Shown: positions 34,306 through 43,075 of the stretch, in pieces
Numbering within the stretch: position 1 is the stretch's first letter
Layout of the letters: each line of letters begins with the position of its first letter
Notes under the pieces: generated by a model
Databases searched by the model: none
What the model was told of the DNA's origin: nothing
The model's input: the letters and a program-made list of their open reading frames with translations, nothing else
From: Pseudomonas sp. LS-2
GTDB taxonomy: Bacteria > Pseudomonadota > Gammaproteobacteria > Pseudomonadales > Pseudomonadaceae
Direction: 5' to 3'
Length of the DNA: 64,000 nt
NCBI RefSeq assembly: GCF_003605735.1
Contig: NZ_QXTJ01000045.1
Location: forward strand, 182,093-246,092
Translations under genes and position numbers: made by a program

Positions 34306-34485
34306 ATGCACATCATCAAGACAATTGCGGCTTGCGTTGCGCTGACCGGTTGCGTTCCGGCGGACTGCGTCAGCGGCTGCTATATCACGGAACAGCAGGC
34401 GTACGAGACGAGGTGGGAACAGCTGTGCGAGAAGCACACATTTGACCGCAGATGTGAGGGGCGTTCGCCGTCGCCGGCTTTGTGA
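34306..34485 (+). CDS. Small Cys-rich putative lipoprotein (59 aa), family not recognised
   Basis: A 60-codon frame with a strong GGAGG 7 nt before the ATG. The product starts MHIIKTIAACVALTGC, a short signal with a plausible lipobox (LTGC, Cys16), then a further Cys at 21, 25, 41 and 50. Five Cys lie outside the signal core. It ends in SPSPAL. No homologue recognised; it may be a species-level small lipoprotein. Codon use is not informative at this size. Confidence 0.5.
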   Translation: MHIIKTIAACVALTGCVPADCVSGCYITEQQAYETRWEQLCEKHTFDRRCEGRSPSPAL

Positions 34486-34536
34486 GTTTTTGATTCTGGC
34501 CGGAGGCCGTAGGAGCAGACACGGCGAACGGCACAA

Positions 34537-34563
34537 AAAAACCCGCCATCACCGGCGGGTTTC
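34537..34563 (-). terminator. Rho-independent terminator of cysD-cysNC
   Basis: Minus strand ACCCGCC / GGCGGGT stem (34554-34560 and 34541-34547) with a 6-nt loop and a run of seven T, 19 nt after the cysNC stop. Confidence 0.88.
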
Positions 34564-34581
34564 TTGTGGAGCAGTCGAGAT

Positions 34582-36480
34582 TTAGATCGCGCCACGTGCT
34601 CGCAGCAGATCCAGCACTTGCTTGACGCTTTCTTCCACGTTCAGCGTCTGGGTGTCGATGACCAGATCGGCATCCAGCGGTACGTCGTACGGGAAGGACT
34701 CACCCGGGATGTTGTCCTTGTCGGCGGCGTACAGGCCCTGAGGATCGCGTTGACGGCAAACCTGAGGCGAGGCCTGGACGTAGACAGTGATCAAGCGATC
34801 ATCGCCAATCAGCGCCTTGGCGTTCTGACGACCTGCCGCATCCGGCGCAACGAATGCTGCCAATGTCAGCAAGCCTGCTTCGTTGAACTGACGGGCGACG
34901 TGAGCGGCACGGCGCCAGTTCTCGGTGCGACCGGCGCGATCCTGCGGCAGCCCCTTGTTCAGGTCTTGGCGCAGGTTCTGGCCATCCAGGACAAACACCG
35001 CGCGGCCCATGTCGAACAGCTTGCGTTCAACGGCATACGCCAGGGTGCTCTTGCCTGCGCCCGACAGACCGCTGAACAGCACGGTCGCAGGCTTCTGGCC
35101 GAAACGCTGAGCACGCTCTTCCACCGACACATGCGCCAGTGCGCCGTGGTGATTGCCCGCGCCTGCGGTCAACGGCTTGGCGATGATCATGCCCGCTGCA
35201 ACGGTGCCATTGGTCAAACGGTCGATGACGATGAAAGCGCCGGTGGTGCGGTTGCTGTCGTAACCGTCCAGCGCGATCGGCGCATCGAGGGCGATTTTCA
35301 CGCGGCCGATTTCGTTGAGTTGCAAGGCGCTGGCTGCGCCCTCTTCCAGCGTATTCACATCAACGCGGTGCGTAATGCTGGCAATCGAACCCGGCACGTA
35401 GGACGTGGCGCGCTTGATGTCGTATTTCTTGCCCGGCAGCATCGGCTCTTCAGCCATCCACACCAGCATGGCGTCGAAGGAATCGGCCACTTGTGGGACG
35501 TTGTCGGCATGCACCAACAGATCGCCGCGGGAGATGTCGATCTCGTCTTCCATGGTCAGGGTCACGGCCTGTCCAGGACCGGCGTGTTCCAGCTCACCTT
35601 CGAAGGTGACGATGGATTTCACACGGCTGCTCTTGCCCGATGGCAGAACGATAACCTCATCGCCCTTGCGCACGATACCGCTGGCCAGCGTACCGGCGAA
35701 GCCACGGAAGTTCAGGTTCGGACGGTTGACGTACTGCACCGGGAAGCGCAGGTCGTCGAAGTTGCGGTCGTTGGCGATCTCGACGGTTTCGAGGATCTCC
35801 ATCAGCGATTTGCCGGTGTACCAGGGCGAGCGCTCGCTCTTGTTCACCACGTTGTCGCCCTTGAGCGCCGACATCGGAACGAATTCCATGGTCGTCGGCT
35901 TCAGGGAAATGCGGTCGGCAAACTTCAGGTAATCGGCCTTGATCTGCTCGAAGATTGTCTCGTCGAAGCCATTGAGGTCCATCTTGTTGATGGCGACCAC
36001 GATGTGCTTGATGCCCAGCAATGATGCAATGTAACTGTGACGACGGGTCTGGGTCTGCACGCCATAACGGGCATCGACCAGGATGATCGCCAGGTCACAG
36101 GTGGACGCACCGGTGGCCATGTTGCGTGTGTACTGCTCATGGCCGGGAGTGTCGGCAATGATGAACTTGCGTTTGGCAGTCGAGAAATAGCGGTAGGCCA
36201 CATCGATGGTGATGCCCTGCTCGCGCTCGGCCTGCAGACCGTCCACCAGCAACGCCAGGTCGACGTCATCGCCCGTGGTACCGGACTTCTTGGAATCGCG
36301 GGTAATGGCTTCCAGGTGATCTTCGTAGATCATCTTGGAGTCGTGCAGCAGGCGACCGATCAACGTGCTCTTGCCGTCGTCGACGTTGCCACAGGTCAGA
36401 AAACGCAACATCTCTTTGCGTTCGTGCTGGCCCAGATAGGCGAGGATGTCCTCGCTGATCAATTCAGATTGATGCGACAT
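34582..36480 (-). CDS. cysNC: CysNC, ATP sulfurylase GTPase subunit fused to APS kinase
   Basis: Bifunctional sulfate-activation enzyme, 632 residues. Residues about 1-430 are an EF-Tu-like GTPase (GNVDDGKST, DTPGHEQYTRN, NKMDL) that drives APS formation with CysD. Residues about 440-632 are APS kinase with P-loop GLSGAGKST, making PAPS. The fusion is usual in Pseudomonas, where E. coli has separate cysN and cysC. It is 15 nt downstream of cysD. Confidence 0.96.
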   Translation of the reverse strand: MSHQSELISEDILAYLGQHERKEMLRFLTCGNVDDGKSTLIGRLLHDSKMIYEDHLEAITRDSKKSGTTGDDVDLALLVDGLQAEREQGITIDVAYRYFSTAKRKFIIADTPGHEQYTRNMATGASTCDLAIILVDARYGVQTQTRRHSYIASLLGIKHIVVAINKMDLNGFDETIFEQIKADYLKFADRISLKPTTMEFVPMSALKGDNVVNKSERSPWYTGKSLMEILETVEIANDRNFDDLRFPVQYVNRPNLNFRGFAGTLASGIVRKGDEVIVLPSGKSSRVKSIVTFEGELEHAGPGQAVTLTMEDEIDISRGDLLVHADNVPQVADSFDAMLVWMAEEPMLPGKKYDIKRATSYVPGSIASITHRVDVNTLEEGAASALQLNEIGRVKIALDAPIALDGYDSNRTTGAFIVIDRLTNGTVAAGMIIAKPLTAGAGNHHGALAHVSVEERAQRFGQKPATVLFSGLSGAGKSTLAYAVERKLFDMGRAVFVLDGQNLRQDLNKGLPQDRAGRTENWRRAAHVARQFNEAGLLTLAAFVAPDAAGRQNAKALIGDDRLITVYVQASPQVCRQRDPQGLYAADKDNIPGESFPYDVPLDADLVIDTQTLNVEESVKQVLDLLRARGAI

Positions 36481-36495
36481 GTTCAGACACCCTAA

Positions 36496-37413
36496 TTAGA
36501 AATAACCCTGACGTTTCTTTTCTTCCATGGAGCCAGCGCCATCGTGATCGATGACTCGGCCTTGGCGCTCGGAAGTTCGCGTCAGGAGCATTTCCTGAAT
36601 GATGTCGGTGAGACTGGTGGCCTCGGACTCGACAGCGCCCGTCAACGGGTAGTCGCCAAGTGTGCGGAAACGGACCTTCTTCTTGACGATGCGCTTCTTG
36701 TCCTCATCGGACAGGTGATTACGCAGACGATCGTCGTCGATCATGATCCAGGTGCCGTTCATTTCGATGACTTCACGCTCGGCGGCGAAGTACAGAGGAA
36801 CGATCGGGATGCCTTCAAGGTAGATGTACTGCCAGATGTCCAGTTCGGTCCAGTTGGACAGCGGGAAAACGCGGATCGACTCGCCTTTGTTGACGTTGCC
36901 GTTGTACACGTTCCACAGCTCTGGGCGTTGGTTTTTCGGATCCCAGCGGTGCTTGCTGTCGCGGAAGGAATACACGCGCTCCTTGGCACGGGATTTCTCT
37001 TCATCGCGACGGGCGCCACCGAAGGCAGCATCGAAGCCGTGCTTGTCGAGGGCTTGCTTGAGGCCTTCGGTTTTCATGATATCGGTGTGCTTGGCGCTGC
37101 CGTGGGTCAGCGGGTTGATACCCTGCGCGACGCCGTCCGGGTTTACGTGCACGATCAGGTCCAGGCCCATGTCCTCGACCATCTGATCGCGGAAACGATA
37201 CATTTCCTGGAATTTCCAGCGGGTGTCGACGTGCATGACCGGGAATGGAAGCTTGCCCGGGAAAAACGCCTTGCGTGCCAGATGCAGCATCACGGCAGAG
37301 TCTTTACCGACGGAGTACAGCATCACCGGGTTATCGAACTCGGCGGCGACCTCGCGGATGATGTGGATGCTTTCCGCCTCCAGCTGTTTCAGATGCGTCA
37401 GTTTGTCGACCAT
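36496..37413 (-). CDS. cysD: CysD, sulfate adenylyltransferase small subunit
   Basis: 305-residue catalytic subunit of ATP sulfurylase. It has the PP-loop-type motif YSVGKDSAVMLHLARKAF (near residue 33) and the conserved AFGGARRDEEKSRAKER. Forms APS from sulfate and ATP with CysNC. Lead gene of cysD-cysNC. The 148-nt upstream gap shows no clear promoter by eye. Confidence 0.96.
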   Translation of the reverse strand: MVDKLTHLKQLEAESIHIIREVAAEFDNPVMLYSVGKDSAVMLHLARKAFFPGKLPFPVMHVDTRWKFQEMYRFRDQMVEDMGLDLIVHVNPDGVAQGINPLTHGSAKHTDIMKTEGLKQALDKHGFDAAFGGARRDEEKSRAKERVYSFRDSKHRWDPKNQRPELWNVYNGNVNKGESIRVFPLSNWTELDIWQYIYLEGIPIVPLYFAAEREVIEMNGTWIMIDDDRLRNHLSDEDKKRIVKKKVRFRTLGDYPLTGAVESEATSLTDIIQEMLLTRTSERQGRVIDHDGAGSMEEKKRQGYF

Positions 37414-37561
37414 GGTTACTCACGGGATAACGTACTTTTATGGAGAGCCTGCGGGCTCTATCGAGCGAGGCACTTTATCATGGGCCTTGATTCTAATCAG
37501 CGGCGCGGATAGATCGAAACGGTATAACCATATAGCTCAGACTTTGGACCGGACATCGAGC

Positions 37562-38320
37562 TCATATCGGATTCGGGCAATCGATAAAAAGGTGCTCGAG
37601 CGCGAAACGCCTCGCCAGATAGTCGCCCAGTGCCTGGACACCATACCGCTCGGTCGCGTGATGCCCCGCCGCGATGAAGCTGATGTCGTTTTCTCGGGCG
37701 CTGTGAAATGTCTGCTCAGACGCTTCGCCGCTGAGGAACAGATCGACACCCGCCAGAATGGCCTGATCAATGTAGCCCTGCCCGCCCCCGGTACACCAAC
37801 CGACTCGACGAATCATCTCACTGCCCTCGATCAGTAAAGGCTCCCGGCCCAGCGCTGACTGCACCCGATGGGCAAAGTCTCGAGGTGTCACGGGCTCGGA
37901 CAAAGAGCCGACCAACCCAATGATGCGGGGGTTATCCGGATCCAGGGGGCCTTCGACGGTGATCTCCAGTTGCCGAGCCAGTTGCACGTTGTTTCCCACC
38001 TCAGGATGCAGATCCAGCGGCAAGTGGTAGGCCAGCAGGCTGATGTCATGCTTGAGCAACGTTTTCATGCGGCGCTGCTTCATGCCGGTGATGCAGGGGT
38101 TTTCGCCTTTCCAGAAATAGCCGTGATGGACCAGAACGAGGTCGGCGTCGGCCTCGACCGCTGCGTCCAGCAACGCCTGACTGGCGGTGACACCCGAGAC
38201 GATTCGCTTGACCTGCGGACGGCCTTCGACCTGCAAACCGTTGGGGCAATAATCCTGGACGCGGGCGCTGCCGAGATAGCGGTCGGCCTCTTCGACCAGA
38301 GTGCTCAGAGAAACAGCCAT
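37562..38320 (-). CDS. Nif3-like dinuclear-metal-centre protein (YbgI family)
   Basis: 252-residue protein with the family metal ligands: HHGYF (two His) and the C-terminal GHHATERYG (His, Glu), plus NGLQVEG near the N-terminus. YbgI-type proteins form hexameric toroids with two metals per subunit; a GTP cyclohydrolase-like or hydrolase role has been proposed but is not settled. ATG preceded by AGGAG. Divergent from algW. Confidence 0.9.
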   Translation of the reverse strand: MAVSLSTLVEEADRYLGSARVQDYCPNGLQVEGRPQVKRIVSGVTASQALLDAAVEADADLVLVHHGYFWKGENPCITGMKQRRMKTLLKHDISLLAYHLPLDLHPEVGNNVQLARQLEITVEGPLDPDNPRIIGLVGSLSEPVTPRDFAHRVQSALGREPLLIEGSEMIRRVGWCTGGGQGYIDQAILAGVDLFLSGEASEQTFHSARENDISFIAAGHHATERYGVQALGDYLARRFALEHLFIDCPNPI

Positions 38321-38362
38321 AAAAGTCTCCTAAATATGCAGTTCAGACCGCGTCGGTCCTCG

Positions 38363-38368
38363 TATAAT
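38363..38368 (+). promoter_or_regulatory. Possible -10 box (TATAAT) of algW
   Basis: Consensus TATAAT 54 bp upstream of the algW ATG in the 101-bp divergent gap with the Nif3-like gene. The -35 is weak. Confidence 0.45.
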
Positions 38369-38421
38369 GCCCGCCATTATGGCGCAGGTACGCTGCGTAT
38401 TTACCTTCAGGACCTTGTTCA

Positions 38422-39582
38422 ATGTTCAAAGCGCTGCGTTTTCTCGGCTGGCCATTGCTCGCTGGTGTGCTAATCGCTTTACTCATAATCCAGCGCTATC
38501 CGCAGTGGGTCGGGCTTCCAAGTCAGGACGTCAATCTGCAACAGGCGCCACAGACGGCTCTCATCCAGCAAGGTCCGGTTTCCTACGCAGACGCTGTGAG
38601 CAGCGCTGCGCCTGCCGTTGCCAATCTCTATACGACGAAGATGGTCAACAACAAGCCTAACCATCCTCTGTTCGAAGACCCGCAGTTCCGACGTTTCTTT
38701 GGGGATAACCTGCCCAAGCAGCGCCGCATGGAGTCGAGTCTGGGCTCTGCGGTGATCATGAGCCCCGAAGGCTATCTGCTGACCAACAACCATGTGACCT
38801 CTGGCGCCGATCAAATTGTCGTGGCACTCAAGGATGGCCGTGAAACCGTCGCCCGGGTCATCGGCAGCGACCCGGAAACAGACCTGGCGGTACTGAAGAT
38901 CGACCTGAAGAACCTGCCGTCCATCACCCTCGGCAGTTCCGACAGCATTCGTATCGGCGACGTGGCGCTGGCCATCGGCAACCCGTTCGGGGTCGGCCAG
39001 ACCGTGACCATGGGCATCATCAGCGCCACGGGCCGCAACCAGTTGGGGCTGAACACCTATGAAGACTTCATTCAAACCGACGCGGCGATCAACCCCGGTA
39101 ACTCGGGTGGCGCGCTGGTGGATGCCAACGGCAACCTGACCGGTATCAACACCGCGATTTTTTCCAAGTCTGGCGGCTCTCAAGGCATCGGCTTTGCGAT
39201 CCCGACCAAGCTGGCACTGGAAGTGATGAAATCGATCATCGAACATGGTCAGGTCATTCGCGGCTGGCTGGGTATCGAGGTGCAGCCGCTGACTCAGGAA
39301 CTGGCTGAATCGTTTGGTTTGAGGGATCGTCCGGGGATCGTCGTCGCCGGGATTTTCCGCGACGGGCCAGCGCAAAAGGCAGGACTGCAACTGGGTGATG
39401 TCATCCTGAGTATCAATGGCGAACCTGCGGGCGACGGACGCAAATCGATGAATCAGGTGGCCCGCACCAAGCCTGCCGAGAAGATCGCGATTCAGGTGAT
39501 GCGCAACGGCAAGGAATTGAAGTTGATGGCGGAAGTCGGACTGCGTCCCCCGCAGACGCCTGCGCCAGCAGCTGAAGACTAG
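38422..39582 (+). CDS. algW: AlgW, DegS-like periplasmic site-1 protease
   Basis: Inner-membrane-anchored trypsin-like protease that cleaves anti-sigma factor MucA in the envelope-stress pathway controlling AlgU and alginate. 386 residues: an N-terminal anchor (about residues 6-24), a protease domain with the triad His in TNNHVTSG, Asp in ETDLAVLKI and Ser in NPGNSGGAL, and one PDZ domain from about residue 280 (LGIEVQPL). One PDZ and no cleavable signal match DegS rather than DegP. Confidence 0.94.
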   Translation: MFKALRFLGWPLLAGVLIALLIIQRYPQWVGLPSQDVNLQQAPQTALIQQGPVSYADAVSSAAPAVANLYTTKMVNNKPNHPLFEDPQFRRFFGDNLPKQRRMESSLGSAVIMSPEGYLLTNNHVTSGADQIVVALKDGRETVARVIGSDPETDLAVLKIDLKNLPSITLGSSDSIRIGDVALAIGNPFGVGQTVTMGIISATGRNQLGLNTYEDFIQTDAAINPGNSGGALVDANGNLTGINTAIFSKSGGSQGIGFAIPTKLALEVMKSIIEHGQVIRGWLGIEVQPLTQELAESFGLRDRPGIVVAGIFRDGPAQKAGLQLGDVILSINGEPAGDGRKSMNQVARTKPAEKIAIQVMRNGKELKLMAEVGLRPPQTPAPAAED

Positions 39583-39599
39583 GATCCAGCACAGCCCCC

Positions 39600-39665
39600 G
39601 GTAGCATTCCGGCTCGCCGGCGGTGACACTCTGAAACCGCCCCCGCCGGCACGCAGTGCGGATAC
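39600..39665. repeat. Degenerate REP copy downstream of algW
   Basis: GGTAGCATTCCGGCTCGCCGGCGG is followed by CCGCCCCCGCCGGC. It resembles the left half of the copy at 23217-23286, but the right arm is eroded. Confidence 0.55.
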
Positions 39666-39690
39666 CGAAGCGCACCCACTTGATGACATA

Positions 39691-39722
39691 AAAAAACCGC
39701 CTGCATGAGGCGGTTTTTTTTT
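39691..39722. terminator. Bidirectional terminator between algW and hisC
   Basis: Stem AACCGCCT / AGGCGGTT (39695-39702, 39708-39715), loop GCATG, with A-run before and T-run after. It serves the two convergent units. Confidence 0.92.
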
Positions 39723-39744
39723 GGGGGGGGTGCGCGATTAGCTG

Positions 39745-40797
39745 TTACAAATCACCCAGCGCGTCGACCAGCGCCTGATTCTGTTCAGGGGTGCCGATGG
39801 TGATGCGCAGGAATTGCGCGATCCGGTCCTGCTTGAAGTGCCGCACGATCACGCCCTGCTCCCGCACCTTGGCCGCAAGACCTGCAGCGTCGTGTTCAGG
39901 GTGACGGGCAAAGATGAAGTTAGCCGCAGACGGCAGCACTTCAAAACCTTTGCCTTCCAGTTGCGCGACCAGCTTTGCACGGCTGGCGATCACCCGTTTG
40001 CAGGTCTTTTCGAAGTACTCACGATCGTCGAATGCAGCGGCGGCGCCGACAATGGCCATGCGGTCTAGCGGGTACGAGTTAAAACTGTTCTTGACCCGCT
40101 CCAGGGCCTCGATCAGGTCCGGATGACCGACCGCCAAGCCCACTCGCAAACCCGCCAGAGAGCGCGACTTGGAGAGGGTCTGCGTAACCAGCAGGTTCGG
40201 GTAGCGATCAACCAGACTGATCGCCGTCTCACCACCGAAATCGATGTACGCCTCGTCGACGATCACCACGGAGTCAGGATTGGCGGCGAGGATTTGCTCG
40301 ACCGCCTCCAGCGCCATCAGGCAGCCGGTTGGAGCATTGGGGTTGGGGAAGATGATCCCGCCGTTGGGGCGCTTGTAGTCTTCGACGCGAATCTGGAACT
40401 GTTCGTCCAGCGGCACGGCCACGTAGTCGACGCCATAAAGGCCACAGTACACCGGATAGAAGCTGTAGCTGATGTCCGGAAACAGCAGCGGCGCGTCGTG
40501 TTTGAAGAAGGCGTTGTAGGCGTGTGCCAGCACCTCGTCCGAACCATTGCCGAGGAACACGCGGTTCGATTCGACGCCGTAGTAACGGGCAACGGCCTGC
40601 TTGAGCAGGTCGCTGTTCGGGTCGGGGTACAGACGCAGGTTGTCGTTGACCTCGGCGCGCATCGCTTCGATGGCTTTGGGCGACGGGCCATAGGGGTTTT
40701 CGTTGGTATTGAGCTTCACCAGTTTGGTGAGCTTCGGTTGTTCGCCCGGCACGTAAGGCACGAGGTCACGGACAAACGGACTCCAGAACTTGCTCAT
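39745..40797 (-). CDS. hisC: HisC, histidinol-phosphate aminotransferase
   Basis: PLP enzyme (fold type I) of histidine synthesis; 350 residues. The PLP Lys is in TLSKSRSLAGLRVG. The N-terminus has LNTNENPYGPSP and the C-terminus ends in a typical LRITIGTPEQNQALVDAL. The start at ATG 40797 is followed by SKFWSPFVRDLVPYVPG; the long upstream frame overlaps hisD and is not used. It lies 2 nt after hisD. Confidence 0.95.
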   Translation of the reverse strand: MSKFWSPFVRDLVPYVPGEQPKLTKLVKLNTNENPYGPSPKAIEAMRAEVNDNLRLYPDPNSDLLKQAVARYYGVESNRVFLGNGSDEVLAHAYNAFFKHDAPLLFPDISYSFYPVYCGLYGVDYVAVPLDEQFQIRVEDYKRPNGGIIFPNPNAPTGCLMALEAVEQILAANPDSVVIVDEAYIDFGGETAISLVDRYPNLLVTQTLSKSRSLAGLRVGLAVGHPDLIEALERVKNSFNSYPLDRMAIVGAAAAFDDREYFEKTCKRVIASRAKLVAQLEGKGFEVLPSAANFIFARHPEHDAAGLAAKVREQGVIVRHFKQDRIAQFLRITIGTPEQNQALVDALGDL

Positions 40798-40799
40798 GC

Positions 40800-42128
40800 T
40801 CACTCGCCTTCCTGTTGGTTGTCGACGATGCGGTATTCCGCACTGCGGGCGTGGGCGGTCAGCGACTCGCCGCGTGCCAGCACCGAAGCCGTCTTGCCCA
40901 GTTCTGAAGCACCCTGCTCCGAGCAGAAAATGATCGAAGAACGTTTCTGGAAATCGTAGACGCCCAGCGGTGAGGAGAAACGCGCTGTGCCGGAGGTCGG
41001 CAGCACGTGGTTCGGGCCTGCGCAGTAATCGCCCAGCGCCTCGGAGGTATGACGGCCCATGAAAATAGCACCGGCATGGCGAATCTCTGGCAGCCACGCT
41101 TCGGGGTCCGCGACCGACAACTCCAGGTGCTCAGGAGCGATGCGGTTGGCGACTTCGATGGCCTGAGTCATGTCGGCGACTTTAATCAGGGCGCCACGAC
41201 CATTGATCGAGGTGTTGATGATCTCGGCGCGCTCCATGGTCGGCATCAATCTGGCGATGCTCGCTGCAACCTTGTCCAGGAATTCGGCATCCGGGCTGAC
41301 CAGGATCGCCTGTGCGTCTTCGTCGTGCTCGGCCTGGGAAAACAGATCCATGGCGATCCAGTCCGGATCGGTCTGGCCGTCGCAAACCACGAGGATCTCC
41401 GAAGGGCCGGCGATCATGTCGATACCGACTTGGCCGAACACGTGGCGCTTGGCCGTGGCGACATAGATGTTGCCCGGGCCTACGACCTTGTCCACCGGAG
41501 GGACGCTTTCGGTTCCGTAGGCCAGCGCAGCCACAGCCTGGGCGCCACCAATGGTGAATACGCGATCGACACCGGCGATGCACGCCGCTGCCAGCACCAG
41601 TTCGTTGATTTCACCGCGCGGCGTCGGCACGACCATGACCACTTCGCCCACGCCGGCAACCTTGGCCGGGATGGCGTTCATCAGAACCGAGGACGGGTAA
41701 GAAGCCTTGCCGCCTGGCACATACAGACCTGCGCGATCCAGAGGGGTGACCTTCTGACCCAGCACGGTGCCGTCAGCTTCGGTGTAGCTCCAGGAATCCT
41801 GCTTTTGTCTTTCGTGGTAGCTGCGCACGCGGTCGGCGGCTTTTTCCAGCGCCTGGCGCTGAGCCGGGGTAATACGGGTCAGTGCGAGTTCCAGTCGCTC
41901 ACGGGGCAGGATCAGGTCGGCCATCGACGCGACTTCAAGCCCGTCGAAACGCTGGGTGTATTCCACCAGCGCGGCATCGCCGCGTTCGCGCACGTTCTTG
42001 ATGATGTCCAGCACACGCTGATTGACCGAGTCGTCAGACACACTTTCCCAGCTCAGCAGATGATCCAGATGTCGTGCGAAATCCGGGTCAGCAGCGTTGA
42101 GTCGGCGAATGGTGTTGGAAGTCGTCAT
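40800..42128 (-). CDS. hisD: HisD, histidinol dehydrogenase
   Basis: Zn-dependent NAD enzyme making the last two oxidations to L-His; 442 residues. It shows PGNIYVATAKRHVFG, GPSEILVV and EHLEL. His/Glu/Asp zinc-site residues are expected in SQAEHDEDAQ and the C-terminal part. Between hisG and hisC; the 146-nt gap to hisG holds a large inverted structure. Confidence 0.96.
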   Translation of the reverse strand: MTTSNTIRRLNAADPDFARHLDHLLSWESVSDDSVNQRVLDIIKNVRERGDAALVEYTQRFDGLEVASMADLILPRERLELALTRITPAQRQALEKAADRVRSYHERQKQDSWSYTEADGTVLGQKVTPLDRAGLYVPGGKASYPSSVLMNAIPAKVAGVGEVVMVVPTPRGEINELVLAAACIAGVDRVFTIGGAQAVAALAYGTESVPPVDKVVGPGNIYVATAKRHVFGQVGIDMIAGPSEILVVCDGQTDPDWIAMDLFSQAEHDEDAQAILVSPDAEFLDKVAASIARLMPTMERAEIINTSINGRGALIKVADMTQAIEVANRIAPEHLELSVADPEAWLPEIRHAGAIFMGRHTSEALGDYCAGPNHVLPTSGTARFSSPLGVYDFQKRSSIIFCSEQGASELGKTASVLARGESLTAHARSAEYRIVDNQQEGE

Positions 42129-42153
42129 AGCGTGAGCCTCAATAATTGGCGTT

Positions 42154-42219
42154 TTTCTCAGATGCCTTGGGATGCAGGTAGCCTAAGCTACCAAGCCATC
42201 CGCGCAGGCACCTGAGAAA
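42154..42219 (-). other. Nested RNA hairpin in the hisG-hisD gap
   Basis: As minus-strand RNA, outer arms UUUCUCAGGUGCC (42207-42219) and GGCAUCUGAGAAA (42154-42166) pair over 13 bp with one G-U pair. Inside, GGAUG pairs with CAUCC (42197-42201 with 42170-42174). The tip is a 6-bp stem GGUAGC/GCUACC with loop UUAG (42177-42192). It ends about 26 nt before the hisD start and is followed by AAAAAC, not a U-run, so it is not a standard terminator. Possible roles: RNase processing, mRNA stability, or control of hisD translation. Confidence 0.65.
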
Positions 42220-42274
42220 TTTGGCTATGACGCGGATAGCTGGGCGCAACTTCGTTGGAAGTCGCGCGAAACGA

Positions 42275-42910
42275 TCAACCGCGGTGTCGCGACTCGACGG
42301 CTGTGCGCAGAGTGTCGATCAGCGACTGGATGCGGGCGTGCTGCATCTTCATCGACGCCTTGTTCACCACCAGCCGTGAACTGATGTGGGCGATCATTTC
42401 CTGAGGCTCAAGACCGTTGGCACGCAGCGTGTTGCCGGTGTCGACCACATCAATGATCTTGTCCGCCAGTCCAACCAGCGGCGCGAGCTCCATGGAGCCG
42501 TACAGCTTGATGATATCGACCTGACGGCCCTGCTCGGCGTAATAACGCTTGGCGACGTTGACGAACTTGGTCGCCACGCGCAGACGGCCTTTGGGCTCTG
42601 CAGCACCGACGGCGCCTGCCGTCATCAGCTTGCACTTGGCGATCTGCAGATCCAGCGGCTCGTACAAGCCCTGGCCGCCGTATTCCATCAGTACATCCTT
42701 GCCCGCCACACCCAGGTCGGCCGCACCATGTTCGACATAGGTCGGAACGTCGGTCGCACGTACGATCAGCAGGCGAACATCGTCCTGCGTCGTCGGAATG
42801 ATCAACTTGCGGCTCTTGTCCGGATTCTCGGTCGGCACGATGCCCGCAGCAGCGAGAAGCGGCAGGGTGTCGTCAAGGATTCGGCCCTTGGACAGTGCGA
42901 TGGTCAACAT
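42275..42910 (-). CDS. hisG: HisG, ATP phosphoribosyltransferase (short form)
   Basis: First enzyme of histidine synthesis. At 211 residues it is the short HisG lacking the C-terminal regulatory domain, so it needs the HisZ subunit (not in this window) for activity and His feedback. Motifs: LTIALSKGRIL at the start, and VDTGNTLRANGL in the PRPP-binding region. Confidence 0.95.
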   Translation of the reverse strand: MLTIALSKGRILDDTLPLLAAAGIVPTENPDKSRKLIIPTTQDDVRLLIVRATDVPTYVEHGAADLGVAGKDVLMEYGGQGLYEPLDLQIAKCKLMTAGAVGAAEPKGRLRVATKFVNVAKRYYAEQGRQVDIIKLYGSMELAPLVGLADKIIDVVDTGNTLRANGLEPQEMIAHISSRLVVNKASMKMQHARIQSLIDTLRTAVESRHRG

Positions 42911-43075
42911 GGGAAACGTCAGTCCTTATCAGCAAGCGCGTGTCGGGTCGCAATCGGCGCCCGACAAGCTCTGAGTCGAAACTGCCAACCCAGAGCGAAA
43001 CGATTCAAAAGGCAAAACCTTCATTCAGCGGCCCCATCACCCGCAGCGTTGCGGACAATGGGGCACTGAGGACTA

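Noticed and set aside
42154..42219. Calling the hisG-hisD hairpin a Rho-independent terminator.
   Set aside because: The stem is followed by AAAAAC, not a U-run, and hisD follows at once.
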